A DNA stretch of 64,000 nucleotides from JAGTVG01 sp964389805 (GTDB lineage: Bacteria > Bacteroidota > Bacteroidia > Cytophagales > Cyclobacteriaceae). The stretch is from NCBI GenBank assembly GCA_964389805.1, contig CAYMFU010000117.1, forward strand, positions 1 through 64,000. The letters are read 5' to 3'. Below are positions 16,810 to 26,984 of the stretch, piece after piece. A program made the position numbers and the translations under genes. Position 1 is the stretch's first letter; each line of letters begins with the position of its first letter. A model generated the notes under the pieces. That model ran no database searches. It was not told where the DNA came from and saw only the letters and a program-made list of their open reading frames with translations.

Positions 16810-18199
16810 ATTTCGTCGACAATAATATTTTTATAGGTCCTACCAATTGGTCGATATCTCCAGCACCAATCGTAACTAGTATATCAAGATCTCTTTCATC
16901 AAGCTCTTCGATCACATCTACCTTGCTGCAGAGGGATTTCTTTTCGATATGCATCTTTTCAAGGATCATTTCTGGCCCGATCCCCTTAATGGGCTTCTCC
17001 CTGGCCGGATATATATCCATTAATAATACTTCATCGGCTAAGTCAAGCGCTTCTGCAAATTCAGCCGCAAAATCCCTTGTACGCGTGTATAAATGGGGCT
17101 GGAATAGTGCTGTTATTTTATGCCCTTCATAAATCGCCCTGATTGAACTGAGTAATGCTTTGATCTCTTCTGGATGATGGGCATAGTCATCTATAAATAC
17201 AAGATTATCCGTATATAAAATATATTCAAAACGTCTTTTTATTCCCCTGAATGAGGATAAGGCCGCCTTTATGGCTGATCCATCGATACCCATTCTCAAA
17301 CAAACGGTGATGGCAGCAATTGCATTTTCTATATTGTGAAACCCGGGCAGCGACAAAGGAATATTTTCAATCGATTCTGCAGGGCTATAATAATCAAACC
17401 GAACTTCTTCTTTTTCCAATCGTATATTTTCAGCCCGAATTGGGATATGGCTTAATCCATATTCCATGACCTTAATATCAGGCCTTTCTCCCGGAATTAT
17501 CTTTTCATATAATCCTTTATAAATGATTAGTGTGCCTTTGTTTTTCAGCTTATTTATAAAGTCGCTGAAGCCTTTCTGCATTTCAGAAAATTTCCCGTAA
17601 ATATCGAGGTGATCTGGATCCACAGCTGTGACTACCTCAATATCCGGGCTTAAGGTCAAGAACGAGCGATCGTATTCATCAGCTTCAACAACGATATTGA
17701 GCGATTGACCACTTTTTTCATTGATGACCAGGTTTGTTTCATAACCTTGAAGGATACCGCCGAGAAACGCCACCATATTCTGATTATTTTCTTTTAATAT
17801 GTGGGCTATCAATCCGCTCGTAGTGGTCTTACCATGGGTTCCTGCCACAGCAATGGTGAAGCCTTGCTTGGTGATGGATCCCAATACCTCTGAGCGTTTC
17901 CTGAGCGTATATTTGTGGTCTTTAAAATAGTTCAAAATCTCACTGTCAGAAGGAATCGCAGGAGTAAAGACCACCAGGGAAGCTTTGGGCTCGTCCGTAA
18001 TTTTTTCAGGAATAGAAGATGAAAAGTCTTCATAGGATACTTCTATCCCTTCTTCCTGGAGCAGGTGGGTAAGAGGGGTTTCCGTACGGTCGTATCCTGC
18101 TACAAATTTACCCCGCCTTTTAAACCATCGGGCAAGGGCACTCATTCCGATACCACCAATACCTACGAAATAAATTCCATATTTACTATCCAGATTCAA
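16790..18199 (-). CDS. murC: UDP-N-acetylmuramate-L-alanine ligase MurC
   Basis: Cytosolic Mur ligase adding L-Ala to UDP-MurNAc with ATP. The 469 residues show the Rossmann loop GIYFVGIGGIGMSALA, the ATP site AVAGTHGKTTTSGLIAHIL near residue 115, EADEYDRSFL near 175 and FIDDYAHHPEEI near 333, all MurC hallmarks. No ATG precedes the GxGGIGM loop, so the start must be the TTG at 18199. This overlaps the murG stop as TTGA, a compact termination-reinitiation junction. The 3' end overlaps ftsQ. Confidence 0.96.
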   Translation of the reverse strand: MNLDSKYGIYFVGIGGIGMSALARWFKRRGKFVAGYDRTETPLTHLLQEEGIEVSYEDFSSSIPEKITDEPKASLVVFTPAIPSDSEILNYFKDHKYTLRKRSEVLGSITKQGFTIAVAGTHGKTTTSGLIAHILKENNQNMVAFLGGILQGYETNLVINEKSGQSLNIVVEADEYDRSFLTLSPDIEVVTAVDPDHLDIYGKFSEMQKGFSDFINKLKNKGTLIIYKGLYEKIIPGERPDIKVMEYGLSHIPIRAENIRLEKEEVRFDYYSPAESIENIPLSLPGFHNIENAIAAITVCLRMGIDGSAIKAALSSFRGIKRRFEYILYTDNLVFIDDYAHHPEEIKALLSSIRAIYEGHKITALFQPHLYTRTRDFAAEFAEALDLADEVLLMDIYPAREKPIKGIGPEMILEKMHIEKKSLCSKVDVIEELDERDLDILVTIGAGDIDQLVGPIKILLSTKYEISEN

Positions 18200-19332
18200 T
18201 TTAACAATTTTTCAATTTCGTCCGCAATTTTTTCAGTTGCGCCTGTGAGTGCCAAACGCTTTATATTGGCGCTCAGATGCTGCATTTTTTCTTTATCCTT
18301 TAAAATTTTTAATACTGTATCGATCAATTTTTCCGGGGCTTCATGATCCGTTATCAGAATGGCTGCATTGTTGGATGTCAATGCCTCTGCATTTTTCGTC
18401 TGATGGTCTTCAGCCACATTCGGAGAAGGGATCAGCACAACCGGCTTACCAACAATTGTAAGTTCCGATATGGATAAAGCTCCCGCCCTGGAAACAATGA
18501 TGTCTGCCATGGCATAAGCAAGATCTATCTCTCGCAGGAAGTCATACATACGCAATCTGCTTACATCGTAGCTCTTCATCTTCTGTTCATAATCATCGTA
18601 ATATATCTTCCCGATTTGCCATACCAGTTGAACATCTTCATCAATGATCTTCTGGATCTCATTAAATACACTGATATTTACTGTCCGTGCTCCTAGGCTG
18701 CCCCCCATAACAAAAACAGTCTTTTTATCCTGATTAAAATTGAAGAATTTGAGCGCTGCTGCTTTCCGGTTATCAATATCCAGAATATCTTCCCTGACTG
18801 GATTGCCCGTCTTTATGATCTTTTCCTTTGGAAAAAATCGTTCCATATTATCATAGGCTACACAGATTTTATCAACCTTTTTAGCCAATAACTTATTGGT
18901 AATTCCTGCATAAGAATTCTGTTCTTGGATAAGTGTAGGGATTCGAAAAAAACTGGTTGTCCATAACAAAGGACCTGAGGCGAAACCGCCGACTCCAACT
19001 GCAACATCCGGTCGAAATTTAGCTATAATAACGTACGATTGAACCAAACTAATCAGCAATTTTAAAGGAAATAAAAGGTTCGTAATTGAACGTTTACGTC
19101 GAATCCCACTTATCCAAATTCCTTTTATCGGAAATCCTGCCTCAGGGACCTTCTGCATCTCCATTTTACCTTTAGCGCCGACAAAAAGGATTTCGATGTC
19201 CGGCATCCTTTCTTTAAGCTTATTGGCAATTGCAATTGCAGGGTAAATATGGCCCCCGGTGCCTCCACCACTGATTATAACCCGATATTTAGTTTCTTTA
19301 TATTTCAAGCTGCTATGCTGCTTTTGGTACAT
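18196..19332 (-). CDS. murG: Undecaprenyldiphospho-muramoylpentapeptide glucosaminyltransferase MurG
   Basis: GT28 enzyme that adds GlcNAc to lipid I, giving lipid II at the inner membrane face. It contains the N-terminal GGGTGGHIYPAIAIA loop, VGVGGFASGPLL near residue 95, VFVMGGSLGARTVN near 180 and SRAGALSISELTIVGKP near 265, which form the UDP-GlcNAc site. I take the ATG at 19332, which has an AGGAAAT stretch upstream; an in-frame TTG at 19359 would add nine residues. The 5' end overlaps ftsW by 20 nt and the stop overlaps the murC start by 4 nt. Confidence 0.95.
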   Translation of the reverse strand: MYQKQHSSLKYKETKYRVIISGGGTGGHIYPAIAIANKLKERMPDIEILFVGAKGKMEMQKVPEAGFPIKGIWISGIRRKRSITNLLFPLKLLISLVQSYVIIAKFRPDVAVGVGGFASGPLLWTTSFFRIPTLIQEQNSYAGITNKLLAKKVDKICVAYDNMERFFPKEKIIKTGNPVREDILDIDNRKAAALKFFNFNQDKKTVFVMGGSLGARTVNISVFNEIQKIIDEDVQLVWQIGKIYYDDYEQKMKSYDVSRLRMYDFLREIDLAYAMADIIVSRAGALSISELTIVGKPVVLIPSPNVAEDHQTKNAEALTSNNAAILITDHEAPEKLIDTVLKILKDKEKMQHLSANIKRLALTGATEKIADEIEKLLN

Positions 19333-20467
19333 TTTTAATATTTCCTGACCGGCCTCCAAATTCTTCTATTTCACCCCGGCTTACACTCAGTATAATCCCC
19401 AGGGCTAATCCTGTGAAGAGAAGGGAGGTCCCCCCCATACTTACCAGTGGCAAGGGCAGTCCTGTAATAGGTACCAATCCCACCGCTACTCCCATATTGA
19501 TCATGGCTTGCAGGACAAGGGCAAAGCACAATCCTGCCGATAGCAGTCCTCCGAATGCCCTGTCGCTTTTTGAGGCTGTGATTATCCCACGCCATAGTAA
19601 AGCCAGGTAGAGAACAACAACCGCCAATCCTCCAGCCAATCCATATTCTTCAATGATGATGGCATATATAAAATCAGAATATGGATGCGGGAGAAAATTC
19701 CTTTGATCGCTATTGCCCGGCCCTTTGCCGGTAATTCCTCCTGTAGCAATCGCGATATAGGATTGCTTTGCCTGGAAAGGGATCTCTGTCGGATCAAGGT
19801 AATCTTTAAGCCGGCTTACAACCGTTTCTCCACGTTGTCCAATCGAAAAAGCCAAGGCTCCGGCGAGAATTCCAACAAGTACAAGCAATGCAAGGTATTT
19901 AACCGGCACCCTGCCTATGAAAAGAATAAGCAGACAAGTAATCAGCAATAAAGTGGCAGAGGAGAAATCAGTTAACGCAATAAGACCACAAATTAGTCCA
20001 CACCATAACAACATGGGAATAAGAGTATCCTTTAGATCGTCTATATGTTGCTGGCGTTTCGATAACATGGCTGCCAGATTAATGATCAATGCGAGTTTTG
20101 CAAGGTCAGAAGGTTGAAATACCTGGTTTATGATGGGTATAGTAAGCCACCTTGACGCTTCATTTATGGTAATCCCGAATTTCCACGTGATCAATAACAA
20201 TGGAACAGAGATCCATAAGAACAACCTGGATATCCTGGAATAATACCTGTAATCAATTTTATGCGCGATCCACATGGCCATAAAGCTTAACAGGACAAGC
20301 AGGCTATGCTTCAACAGGTAATATTCAGTATTACCTCCCATATGACGATAGGCAAGAGTTCCCGTTGCGCTATAAACAACGAATATGCTGAGAACAGACA
20401 ATAGAATCACAATGAACCAGATTATTGGATCACCCTTTAAATGTTTTTCTATAAATGTCCTGTACAT
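19313..20467 (-). CDS. ftsW: SEDS peptidoglycan glycosyltransferase FtsW
   Basis: A 384-residue polytopic SEDS protein with about ten hydrophobic segments. Family signatures are the early VYSATGTLAYRH and HKIDYRYYSRISRL, QPSDLAKLALII near residue 117 (SEDS motif around the catalytic Asp region), KQSYIAIATGGITGKGPG near 225 and PHPYSDFIYAIIIEEYG near 255. It polymerises lipid II together with the class B PBP encoded upstream (FtsI). The position between murD and murG is standard for dcw clusters. Confidence 0.95.
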   Translation of the reverse strand: MYRTFIEKHLKGDPIIWFIVILLSVLSIFVVYSATGTLAYRHMGGNTEYYLLKHSLLVLLSFMAMWIAHKIDYRYYSRISRLFLWISVPLLLITWKFGITINEASRWLTIPIINQVFQPSDLAKLALIINLAAMLSKRQQHIDDLKDTLIPMLLWCGLICGLIALTDFSSATLLLITCLLILFIGRVPVKYLALLVLVGILAGALAFSIGQRGETVVSRLKDYLDPTEIPFQAKQSYIAIATGGITGKGPGNSDQRNFLPHPYSDFIYAIIIEEYGLAGGLAVVVLYLALLWRGIITASKSDRAFGGLLSAGLCFALVLQAMINMGVAVGLVPITGLPLPLVSMGGTSLLFTGLALGIILSVSRGEIEEFGGRSGNIKNVPKAA

Positions 20468-20471
20468 ATAT

Positions 20472-21842
20472 CTATATTTTTGCTGCTTTATTGATCAATT
20501 TATATACCGCATCTTTAAACTTATTTCCCCTGTCAGCATAGTTTCTAAACAAGTCAAAACTGGCACAAGCGGGGGAAAACAAAATCACATACCCAGGGCC
20601 GGCCAGATTAAATGCATTCCTCACTGCCCTGCGTATATCTATAGTTTCCCTGATATCCTGAATATGGCCTTTAAAGGCATCTACTATCTTCCTGTTATCC
20701 TTGCCAAGGCATATTATTCCCTTTACCTTATCTTTTACATGCGACAGCAAAACTTCATAATCATTACCCTTATCCACTCCACCAGCGATCCATATAATGG
20801 GCCTGTCATAACTTTCCAGTGCTTTAATAGTAGCATCGAGGTTCGTGGCTTTGGAATCATTAATGAAAGCTATATCCTGAAACTCAGCTACTTTCTCCAA
20901 CCTGTGTGGCACATTATTGAAAGACTTGAGTGCTGACCGGACCTTCCTGTCTGACACATTTAATACCTTCGCTATCATAACACTGGCCATAGCATTAACC
21001 ATGTTGTGCGGGCCGGTTAGATTTATAGAGCCCATATTAACTTTAAACTCACCAGCATCTCTCACGGGCAGGGAGAATCTCAAATAATTTTCATTCATCC
21101 TTGCATTGATCTCAGGAATCTCATGCAAGGCCATCCCTAATTTTCTTGGTTGGATATAATGTTCTTCCAGGTAATTATTGATCACGTCATCTTCTTTAAA
21201 ATAGATGAAGATATCATCCTCAGTCATTTTATTGAGGATCCTGAATTTAGACTCTATATAATTGTTAAAGTCGTTATCGTACCGGTCCAGGTGATCAGGC
21301 GTAATATTAAGTAATACAGCAATATCAGCTTTAAAGTCTTTTATATGATCCAGCTGGAAACTGCTGATCTCTAATACGAAATAGTCGAACTTATCTTCAA
21401 TGACTTCCTTGGAAAAGCTGAACCCAATATTTCCGGCAAGGGATACATTAAGCCCTGCCTGATTCAAAAGATAATAAGTAAGCAGGGATGTAGTGGTCTT
21501 CCCGTTAGTTCCTGTAATTGCTATTATTTTGGCATTGGTATACCGGAAAGCAAATTCTATCTCAGAAATAACTGGAATCTTTTTCTTTAGTAATTTTTGA
21601 ATTATAGGTACATGATCTGGTATTCCTGGACTTTTTACTACTTCATCTGCAGTTAAAAGATAATTCTCATCATGTTGTCCTTCTTCGTGCGGGATGGAGT
21701 TCTTGAATAGTATATCTTTATATTCAGGCAGAATATTACCAGAATCAGAAACAAAAGGGATAAGCCCCTTAGCCTTAGCCAAGAGAGCCGCTCCTATTCC
21801 GCTTTCACCTGCTCCTAATATGACTATTCTTTTTCCATCCAT
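20472..21842 (-). CDS. murD: UDP-N-acetylmuramoylalanine-D-glutamate ligase MurD
   Basis: Adds D-Glu to UDP-MurNAc-L-Ala. The 456 residues include the N-terminal IVILGAGESGIGAALLAK, the ATP site IAITGTNGKTTTSLLTYYLL near residue 112, the catalytic region LNITPDHLDRYDN near 185 and FINDSKATNLDATIKAL near 315. The C-terminal domain with FSPACASFDLFRNYADRG is diagnostic for MurD. It lies 1 nt after mraY and 4 nt before ftsW, so it is tightly co-transcribed. Confidence 0.96.
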   Translation of the reverse strand: MDGKRIVILGAGESGIGAALLAKAKGLIPFVSDSGNILPEYKDILFKNSIPHEEGQHDENYLLTADEVVKSPGIPDHVPIIQKLLKKKIPVISEIEFAFRYTNAKIIAITGTNGKTTTSLLTYYLLNQAGLNVSLAGNIGFSFSKEVIEDKFDYFVLEISSFQLDHIKDFKADIAVLLNITPDHLDRYDNDFNNYIESKFRILNKMTEDDIFIYFKEDDVINNYLEEHYIQPRKLGMALHEIPEINARMNENYLRFSLPVRDAGEFKVNMGSINLTGPHNMVNAMASVMIAKVLNVSDRKVRSALKSFNNVPHRLEKVAEFQDIAFINDSKATNLDATIKALESYDRPIIWIAGGVDKGNDYEVLLSHVKDKVKGIICLGKDNRKIVDAFKGHIQDIRETIDIRRAVRNAFNLAGPGYVILFSPACASFDLFRNYADRGNKFKDAVYKLINKAAKI

Positions 21843-21843
21843 T

Positions 21844-23052
21844 TTACCTGAGCTTTAAGGTTGCTAAGGTCAGGATCGCCAGCAATATGCCAACAATCCA
21901 GAACCGTGTGACTATTTTTGCTTCATTCATGTCTTTTTTCTGATAATGGTGATGCAATGGCGCCATCCTGAATATTCGCCTTCCCTCACCATATTTTTTC
22001 TTTGTATATTTAAAATAGGACACTTGCATTATCACTGATAAATTCTCTATCAGGAAGATTCCACATAGCAAAGGGATCAGCAATTCTTTTCTTATTGTCA
22101 GTGCCAGAACCGCAATGATACCACCCAGGGAAAGGCTTCCGGTATCGCCCATAAATATCTGTGCCGGGTACGCATTATACCATAGGAATCCTATGCATGC
22201 TCCAACGAGTGCTGTACAGAAAATCACAAGTTCTCCAGCATTCGGTATATACATTATATTGAGATAATCCGAGATGATCACGTTACCTGATATATAGGCG
22301 AGGATAGCCAGTGTCATAGCAATTATACCGGTAGTACCTGCCGCGAGGCCATCTAGCCCGTCTGAGATGTTAGCGCCATTGGATACAGCTGTAATTACTA
22401 CTATCACCACAAGAATATAGATAATGCTGGTATAGGCATCGGGAAGGAATGGTAAATTATAATCGAATTCGTTGTTCTTAAAAAAAGGGACCGTTGTAAT
22501 AGTGGATTGAATGTCCTGATAACCAATCACCACTTCGTTTACACCATCCTGCTGTACGAAATCCTTCGTAAATTCCCTGACAACAACATCATCATCATAA
22601 AACAGCGTAAGACCTACGATCAATCCCAATCCAATTTGCCCAACTATTTTAAATTTTCCCCTTAAACCCTTTTTGTTTTTCCTGAACACCTTAATATAAT
22701 CATCCAGAAATCCTATGACACCCATCCACAAAGTAGATATAAGCAAAAGAATGATATAGATATTGTCCAACTTGGCGAAAAACAGGGTGGGTAACAGGAT
22801 GGCCATTAAGATCATCAATCCACCCATAGTGGGCGTTCCTTTTTTCTCCATTTGTCCATCCAGACCAAGATCTCTTATGCTTTCTCCTACCTGATACTTT
22901 TTTAACATGTTAATAATCCTTTTACCAAAGAAAATGGTAATCAATAAAGACAGAACTGTTGCCATTCCAGCTCTGAAGGTGATATACTGAAACACCCCTG
23001 CTCCTATCAGGTCAAATTCTTTATCCAGATAATTAAATAAATAATAGAACAT
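21844..23052 (-). CDS. mraY: Phospho-N-acetylmuramoyl-pentapeptide transferase MraY
   Basis: Membrane enzyme that makes lipid I from UDP-MurNAc-pentapeptide and undecaprenyl phosphate. The 402 residues carry about ten membrane spans and the invariant KKGTPTMGGLMIL near residue 70, GFLDDYIKVFRKN near 115, NGANISDGLDGLAAG near 225 and FMGDTGSLSLGGI near 305, with the catalytic Asp residues. It is longer than the usual ~360 because of an insertion around residues 165-205, common in Bacteroidota. Located between murE and murD. Confidence 0.96.
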   Translation of the reverse strand: MFYYLFNYLDKEFDLIGAGVFQYITFRAGMATVLSLLITIFFGKRIINMLKKYQVGESIRDLGLDGQMEKKGTPTMGGLMILMAILLPTLFFAKLDNIYIILLLISTLWMGVIGFLDDYIKVFRKNKKGLRGKFKIVGQIGLGLIVGLTLFYDDDVVVREFTKDFVQQDGVNEVVIGYQDIQSTITTVPFFKNNEFDYNLPFLPDAYTSIIYILVVIVVITAVSNGANISDGLDGLAAGTTGIIAMTLAILAYISGNVIISDYLNIMYIPNAGELVIFCTALVGACIGFLWYNAYPAQIFMGDTGSLSLGGIIAVLALTIRKELLIPLLCGIFLIENLSVIMQVSYFKYTKKKYGEGRRIFRMAPLHHHYQKKDMNEAKIVTRFWIVGILLAILTLATLKLR

Positions 23053-23054
23053 TT

Positions 23055-24518
23055 CTATTTATCCATTAACTCTAACATTTCTTTGAGGATCAATCGATCA
23101 TCAAAATCAAATCTTTCCCCTTTTATTTCCTGGTATTTTTCATGTCCTTTCCCGGCAACCAGGATCAGGTCCTTTTCCTCGGCCATACTGCAAGCCAACT
23201 TAATAGCTTCCCTTCGGTCTGCCTGCGTAAGGGTCTTTTTATAATTGACAGGGCTCACACCCTGTTTCATTTCACTAATAATATCCTCAGGATCTTCATT
23301 CCTGGGATTATCGGAGGTGAAGATCACTTTATCGCTAAACAGACAGGCGATTGATGCCATCTCAGGTCTCTTTTCCCTGTCCCTGTTTCCTCCACAGCCA
23401 ATTACTGTAATCAATTTTTCATTTCCTGTCCGCAAACCATCCAATGTGGTCAGAATATTTTTTAATGCATCAGGGGTATGCGCATAATCAACAATTGCAA
23501 AAATTCCAGATTCAGGATAAACCATCTCAAACCTACCGGGGATCTTTCCTATCCCTGACATTTCCTGAATCACATCATTTGGATCCTCTCCCAGAAGGTT
23601 GGCGATGGCATAGGAAACAAGAATGTTATATGCATTGAATTCTCCTACCAACGGGAACCAGGCATTTGTTCCATTTATCTCAAGCTCGAATCCCTCCATG
23701 GTATTGGTCAACAGCCGACCTTTGAAATCAGCTGGATTCCGAATACCGTAAGTCTCCACTTTTGCAGAAGTATTCTGAACCATGACCTTACCCCTTTTAT
23801 CATCGATATTAGTCAGAGCCTTTGCACTCTTCTTTAGATTATCGAACAGATGTTTCTTGGCCTTTATATAGGCATCGAAAGAACCATGGTAATCCAAATG
23901 ATCGTGTGTTATGTTGGTAAACACTCCAATATCAATATCCAATCCGGAGATCCGTTTTTGTTCAATAGCGTGAGAGCTGGCTTCAATAAAACAATGGGTG
24001 CATCCGCTTTTAACCATTTCCCTGATCAGCTTGTTCAGCTGCAAAGCATCAGGAGTAGTATGAGTAGCATTTATTACCTGTCCTTTGATCTTATTTTCTA
24101 CAGTAGAGATCAATCCGGTATTATAACCAAGATTTGAGAAGAGTTGATGCAGTATGGTTACTGTAGTGGTTTTTCCATTGGTTCCTGTGACTGCAACCAA
24201 CTTCAATTGCTCTGAAGGATTGCCGTAGAAATTGGATGCAATCATTCCCAGCGCTTCAGCACTGTTGCTCACATTTACAAAGGTCACATTGGCCGGTCTG
24301 TGTTCCGGCATTTTATCGCAAACGATGGCAATGGCACCTTTTTCAATCGCACTATTTATGTAATCATGACCATCGGATTGTGTGCCTTTAATGGCGACAA
24401 AAAGATCACCAGAACTGACCAGTCTTGAATCAAATTCAATTTTGTTGATGTCGATTTTCATATCGCCTGCGGTGGCGACGAGTGATACTTTATACAATAT
24501 GTCTTTCAACAGACTCAT
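23055..24518 (-). CDS. murE: UDP-MurNAc-tripeptide ligase MurE (meso-DAP type)
   Basis: Adds the third stem-peptide residue. The 487 residues contain the MurE N-terminal domain (FDSRLVSSGDLFVAIKG), the ATP motif AVTGTNGKTTTVTILHQLF near residue 110, SSHAIEQKRISGLDIDIGVF near 185 and the substrate-selecting DNPR motif (FTSDNPRNEDP) near residue 400. DNPR is characteristic of enzymes using meso-diaminopimelate rather than lysine. The ATG overlaps the ftsI stop by 1 nt (TAATG). Confidence 0.96.
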   Translation of the reverse strand: MSLLKDILYKVSLVATAGDMKIDINKIEFDSRLVSSGDLFVAIKGTQSDGHDYINSAIEKGAIAIVCDKMPEHRPANVTFVNVSNSAEALGMIASNFYGNPSEQLKLVAVTGTNGKTTTVTILHQLFSNLGYNTGLISTVENKIKGQVINATHTTPDALQLNKLIREMVKSGCTHCFIEASSHAIEQKRISGLDIDIGVFTNITHDHLDYHGSFDAYIKAKKHLFDNLKKSAKALTNIDDKRGKVMVQNTSAKVETYGIRNPADFKGRLLTNTMEGFELEINGTNAWFPLVGEFNAYNILVSYAIANLLGEDPNDVIQEMSGIGKIPGRFEMVYPESGIFAIVDYAHTPDALKNILTTLDGLRTGNEKLITVIGCGGNRDREKRPEMASIACLFSDKVIFTSDNPRNEDPEDIISEMKQGVSPVNYKKTLTQADRREAIKLACSMAEEKDLILVAGKGHEKYQEIKGERFDFDDRLILKEMLELMDK

Positions 24519-26614
24519 TATCCCAGATCAAGGTATATTTTACTTCCTTTAATAGCTTTCTTTCCAGGGTTTGCTGATTGTTTTTTCACCCGCCCGATTC
24601 CACTGTACCTGACCTCCAATCCCTGGTTTTCCAATATATAAATAGCATCCCTCAGGCTCATTCCAACGACATCCGGAACCAGCCCATTCCTGGGATCATT
24701 TGAAACCCAATTCACATAATTGGTCTCAGTCTTTGTCTTCACCCATTCTTCCCCGGATTTTTTATGATTGGAAACACCGAGCTGGTTGCATATCATGGTC
24801 AGGTCCTCCAGATTTCCTGACCGTATAACCGGGAAGATTGTTTCATCCACAAATAAATTATCAGGCATTGGTGGATGCATCTGAAGGTTACTGGCATAAA
24901 TTTTATCGGCAATCTCCTTAAAAACTGGTGCCGCAACATCGCTTCCATACTGCCTGTATCCTTTTGGATTATCAATCACCACAATACAAGAGTACATAGG
25001 TGCTTCAGCAGGGAAATAACCCACAAATGAAGTATAGTATTTTTTTGTATACCGACCATTGATCAATTTCTGTGAGGTCCCGGTTTTACCGGCAATAGGA
25101 TAATGACTGTGCCGGATGTTGGAGGCTGTTCCATCCAGGACTACCTCTCTAAGAAGCACTTTTACTTCCTCAAGTGTTTTATCTGAACAGATCTTTTTGT
25201 TTAGCACAATTGAATCGAATGTCTTGACAGGCTGGCCGGCTTTCATGGTAGCCTTTACAATAACCGGTTGGATCATTTTACCATTATTGGCAACGGCATT
25301 ATAGAAGGTCAAGGTCTGCAGTGGAGTCATGGTCAGTTCATGCCCTATCGACATCCAGGGTAAGCTTACACCACTCCAGGTTTTATCGGTTGTCTCTTTT
25401 ATATAGGGATGTCCTTCCCCAATCATTTGAAATCCTATAGGTCGCCCAAGACCCATCCCCTTAACGTAATCAATATATCGTTGTGGATTGGTTCCGAAAT
25501 GTGCATATACAAGTTTGGAAATGGCGATATTACTTGATTTTGCAAAGGCCTCTTTAACGGTGATCTTACCGAATCCACCCGGTTTGTGGTCAGGCATGGT
25601 CCGGTCATAGTATTGATATTCTCCTTCACCGGTCTCAACGCTATCTTCAAGTGAAATATTAGTCTCTTCCAGAAGGGCAATCATAGAGGCCAGTTTAAAG
25701 GTTGATCCCGGTTCAGTGAGGCCCTGGCTACCAACAGCATAATTATATCTTTCAGCGTATCCGCCTGAGCCGGTCTTGCTAAGATTGGAGATCGCTTTTA
25801 TTTCACCTGTATGTACTTCCATAACCACAACACAACCATAATCTGCATCGTGCTCTTTAAGTGCTCCAAGAAGCGCATCCTGGGAAACATCCTGTAAATT
25901 AACATCTATGGTCGTCATTATATCAAGCCCATTCTCTGGCCTGATCTCTGTACCATCATATACCTGTCGCCATCTTCCACCAGCTACCTTTCTGAAAAGT
26001 GCTTCACCATCGCTACCAGCAAGGTAATGATTAAAACTATATTCAAGACCGGCACCTTCATTGCTCTGATTCACATATCCAATGGTTCTGTATCCCAGGT
26101 AAGAAAACGGATGGAACCGTTTATCGACCTTTTCAAAGATCACGCCCCCTTTCATCCGCCCATGACGGAAAAGGGGCCAACTAGCCATCTCTTTTTTGTC
26201 CTGGTAAGTGATCTCCTCGGAATTGATCACAAGATATTCCCGTCCCTTCAATCTTGCTGCCTCGATCATTCGTTTATAATCAGAGGATCTTTTATCCCTA
26301 AAGAACTTGCTTAAACGAATACATAGCGAGTCAATGTCTTTCTTGAAGATGTTGTCTTCAGAAACACAGGGATCCAATGCGACCTTATAAAATGGCAGGG
26401 AGGTGAGCAGCAAGCTTCCGTTATCAGAATAGATATTTCCACGTGTAGCTTTAATCGTCTTATACTGTAATCCGATTTCATCTGCCAGGGTTTTCCACCT
26501 CTCCCCTTCCATAACCTGCAGATTCAGGATACGGTATCCTATTGCAAGGCCGAATATCAAAAAGGCCAGGAACGCAACCCGCACACGCAGCAATATGGAT
26601 TTTCTAATATTCAC
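24518..26614 (-). CDS. ftsI: Division-specific penicillin-binding protein with PASTA domain (FtsI/PBP3)
   Basis: Class B PBP, the transpeptidase of septal peptidoglycan synthesis. The 698 residues comprise a membrane anchor (about 12-33), a pedestal/dimerisation domain with YKTIKATRGNIYSD, and a transpeptidase domain with S304 in PGSTFK, SSN (AKSSNIAISK) near 375 and KTGT (AGKTGTSQK) near 515. The final ~60 residues form one PASTA repeat (VPDVVGMSLRDAIYILENQG), usual in Bacteroidota FtsI. The start codon is GTG, 11 nt inside the end of ftsL; no ATG alternative fits. Confidence 0.95.
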   Translation of the reverse strand: MNIRKSILLRVRVAFLAFLIFGLAIGYRILNLQVMEGERWKTLADEIGLQYKTIKATRGNIYSDNGSLLLTSLPFYKVALDPCVSEDNIFKKDIDSLCIRLSKFFRDKRSSDYKRMIEAARLKGREYLVINSEEITYQDKKEMASWPLFRHGRMKGGVIFEKVDKRFHPFSYLGYRTIGYVNQSNEGAGLEYSFNHYLAGSDGEALFRKVAGGRWRQVYDGTEIRPENGLDIMTTIDVNLQDVSQDALLGALKEHDADYGCVVVMEVHTGEIKAISNLSKTGSGGYAERYNYAVGSQGLTEPGSTFKLASMIALLEETNISLEDSVETGEGEYQYYDRTMPDHKPGGFGKITVKEAFAKSSNIAISKLVYAHFGTNPQRYIDYVKGMGLGRPIGFQMIGEGHPYIKETTDKTWSGVSLPWMSIGHELTMTPLQTLTFYNAVANNGKMIQPVIVKATMKAGQPVKTFDSIVLNKKICSDKTLEEVKVLLREVVLDGTASNIRHSHYPIAGKTGTSQKLINGRYTKKYYTSFVGYFPAEAPMYSCIVVIDNPKGYRQYGSDVAAPVFKEIADKIYASNLQMHPPMPDNLFVDETIFPVIRSGNLEDLTMICNQLGVSNHKKSGEEWVKTKTETNYVNWVSNDPRNGLVPDVVGMSLRDAIYILENQGLEVRYSGIGRVKKQSANPGKKAIKGSKIYLDLG

Positions 26615-26981
26615 TTTCTGATATTACAATTTTTACCGGGGGTGTTTCATTCTCAACAAGCCCTATTTTATTTACTTTTTTAGCTACCTCTGATTGTTTG
26701 CTTGAAAACATATAATCAGCTTTCAAAGAGGTATAATCAGCCCGGAGTTCCTCTACTTCTATTTCCAGCTTTTCAATTTCCCGGGTAGTTTTCTCTGAAA
26801 AATGGTTGTTACCAATGTAGAAAATGGTAATAAACGTGATAAAAAGGATCTGCGGGATATATTTTAAAGGTATCCCTTCCTTCAGTAAGCGGTCAAGGTT
26901 AAAAACATTCCCAATCCAGGTAAATACGCTGCCCTTCCCTGAAATGCTCCCGTTTTTAACTTTATAGGTATTGTTCGCCAT
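26604..26981 (-). CDS. ftsL: FtsL-like division protein
   Basis: A 125-residue bitopic protein: a cytoplasmic N-terminus, one membrane helix (about residues 42-59, IPQILFITFITIFYIG) and an extracytoplasmic coiled coil (KTTREIEKLEIEVEELRADY). The sequence itself is too divergent for a firm family match. Size, topology and position between rsmH and ftsI match the FtsL slot of the Bacteroidota dcw cluster. The 3' end overlaps ftsI by 11 nt. Confidence 0.85.
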   Translation of the reverse strand: MANNTYKVKNGSISGKGSVFTWIGNVFNLDRLLKEGIPLKYIPQILFITFITIFYIGNNHFSEKTTREIEKLEIEVEELRADYTSLKADYMFSSKQSEVAKKVNKIGLVENETPPVKIVISESEY

Positions 26982-26984
26982 AAT

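Noticed and set aside
20385..20936. 183-codon open frame on the plus strand
   Set aside because: It lies antisense to murD over its whole useful length and shows no protein-like motif; it is a codon-bias shadow.
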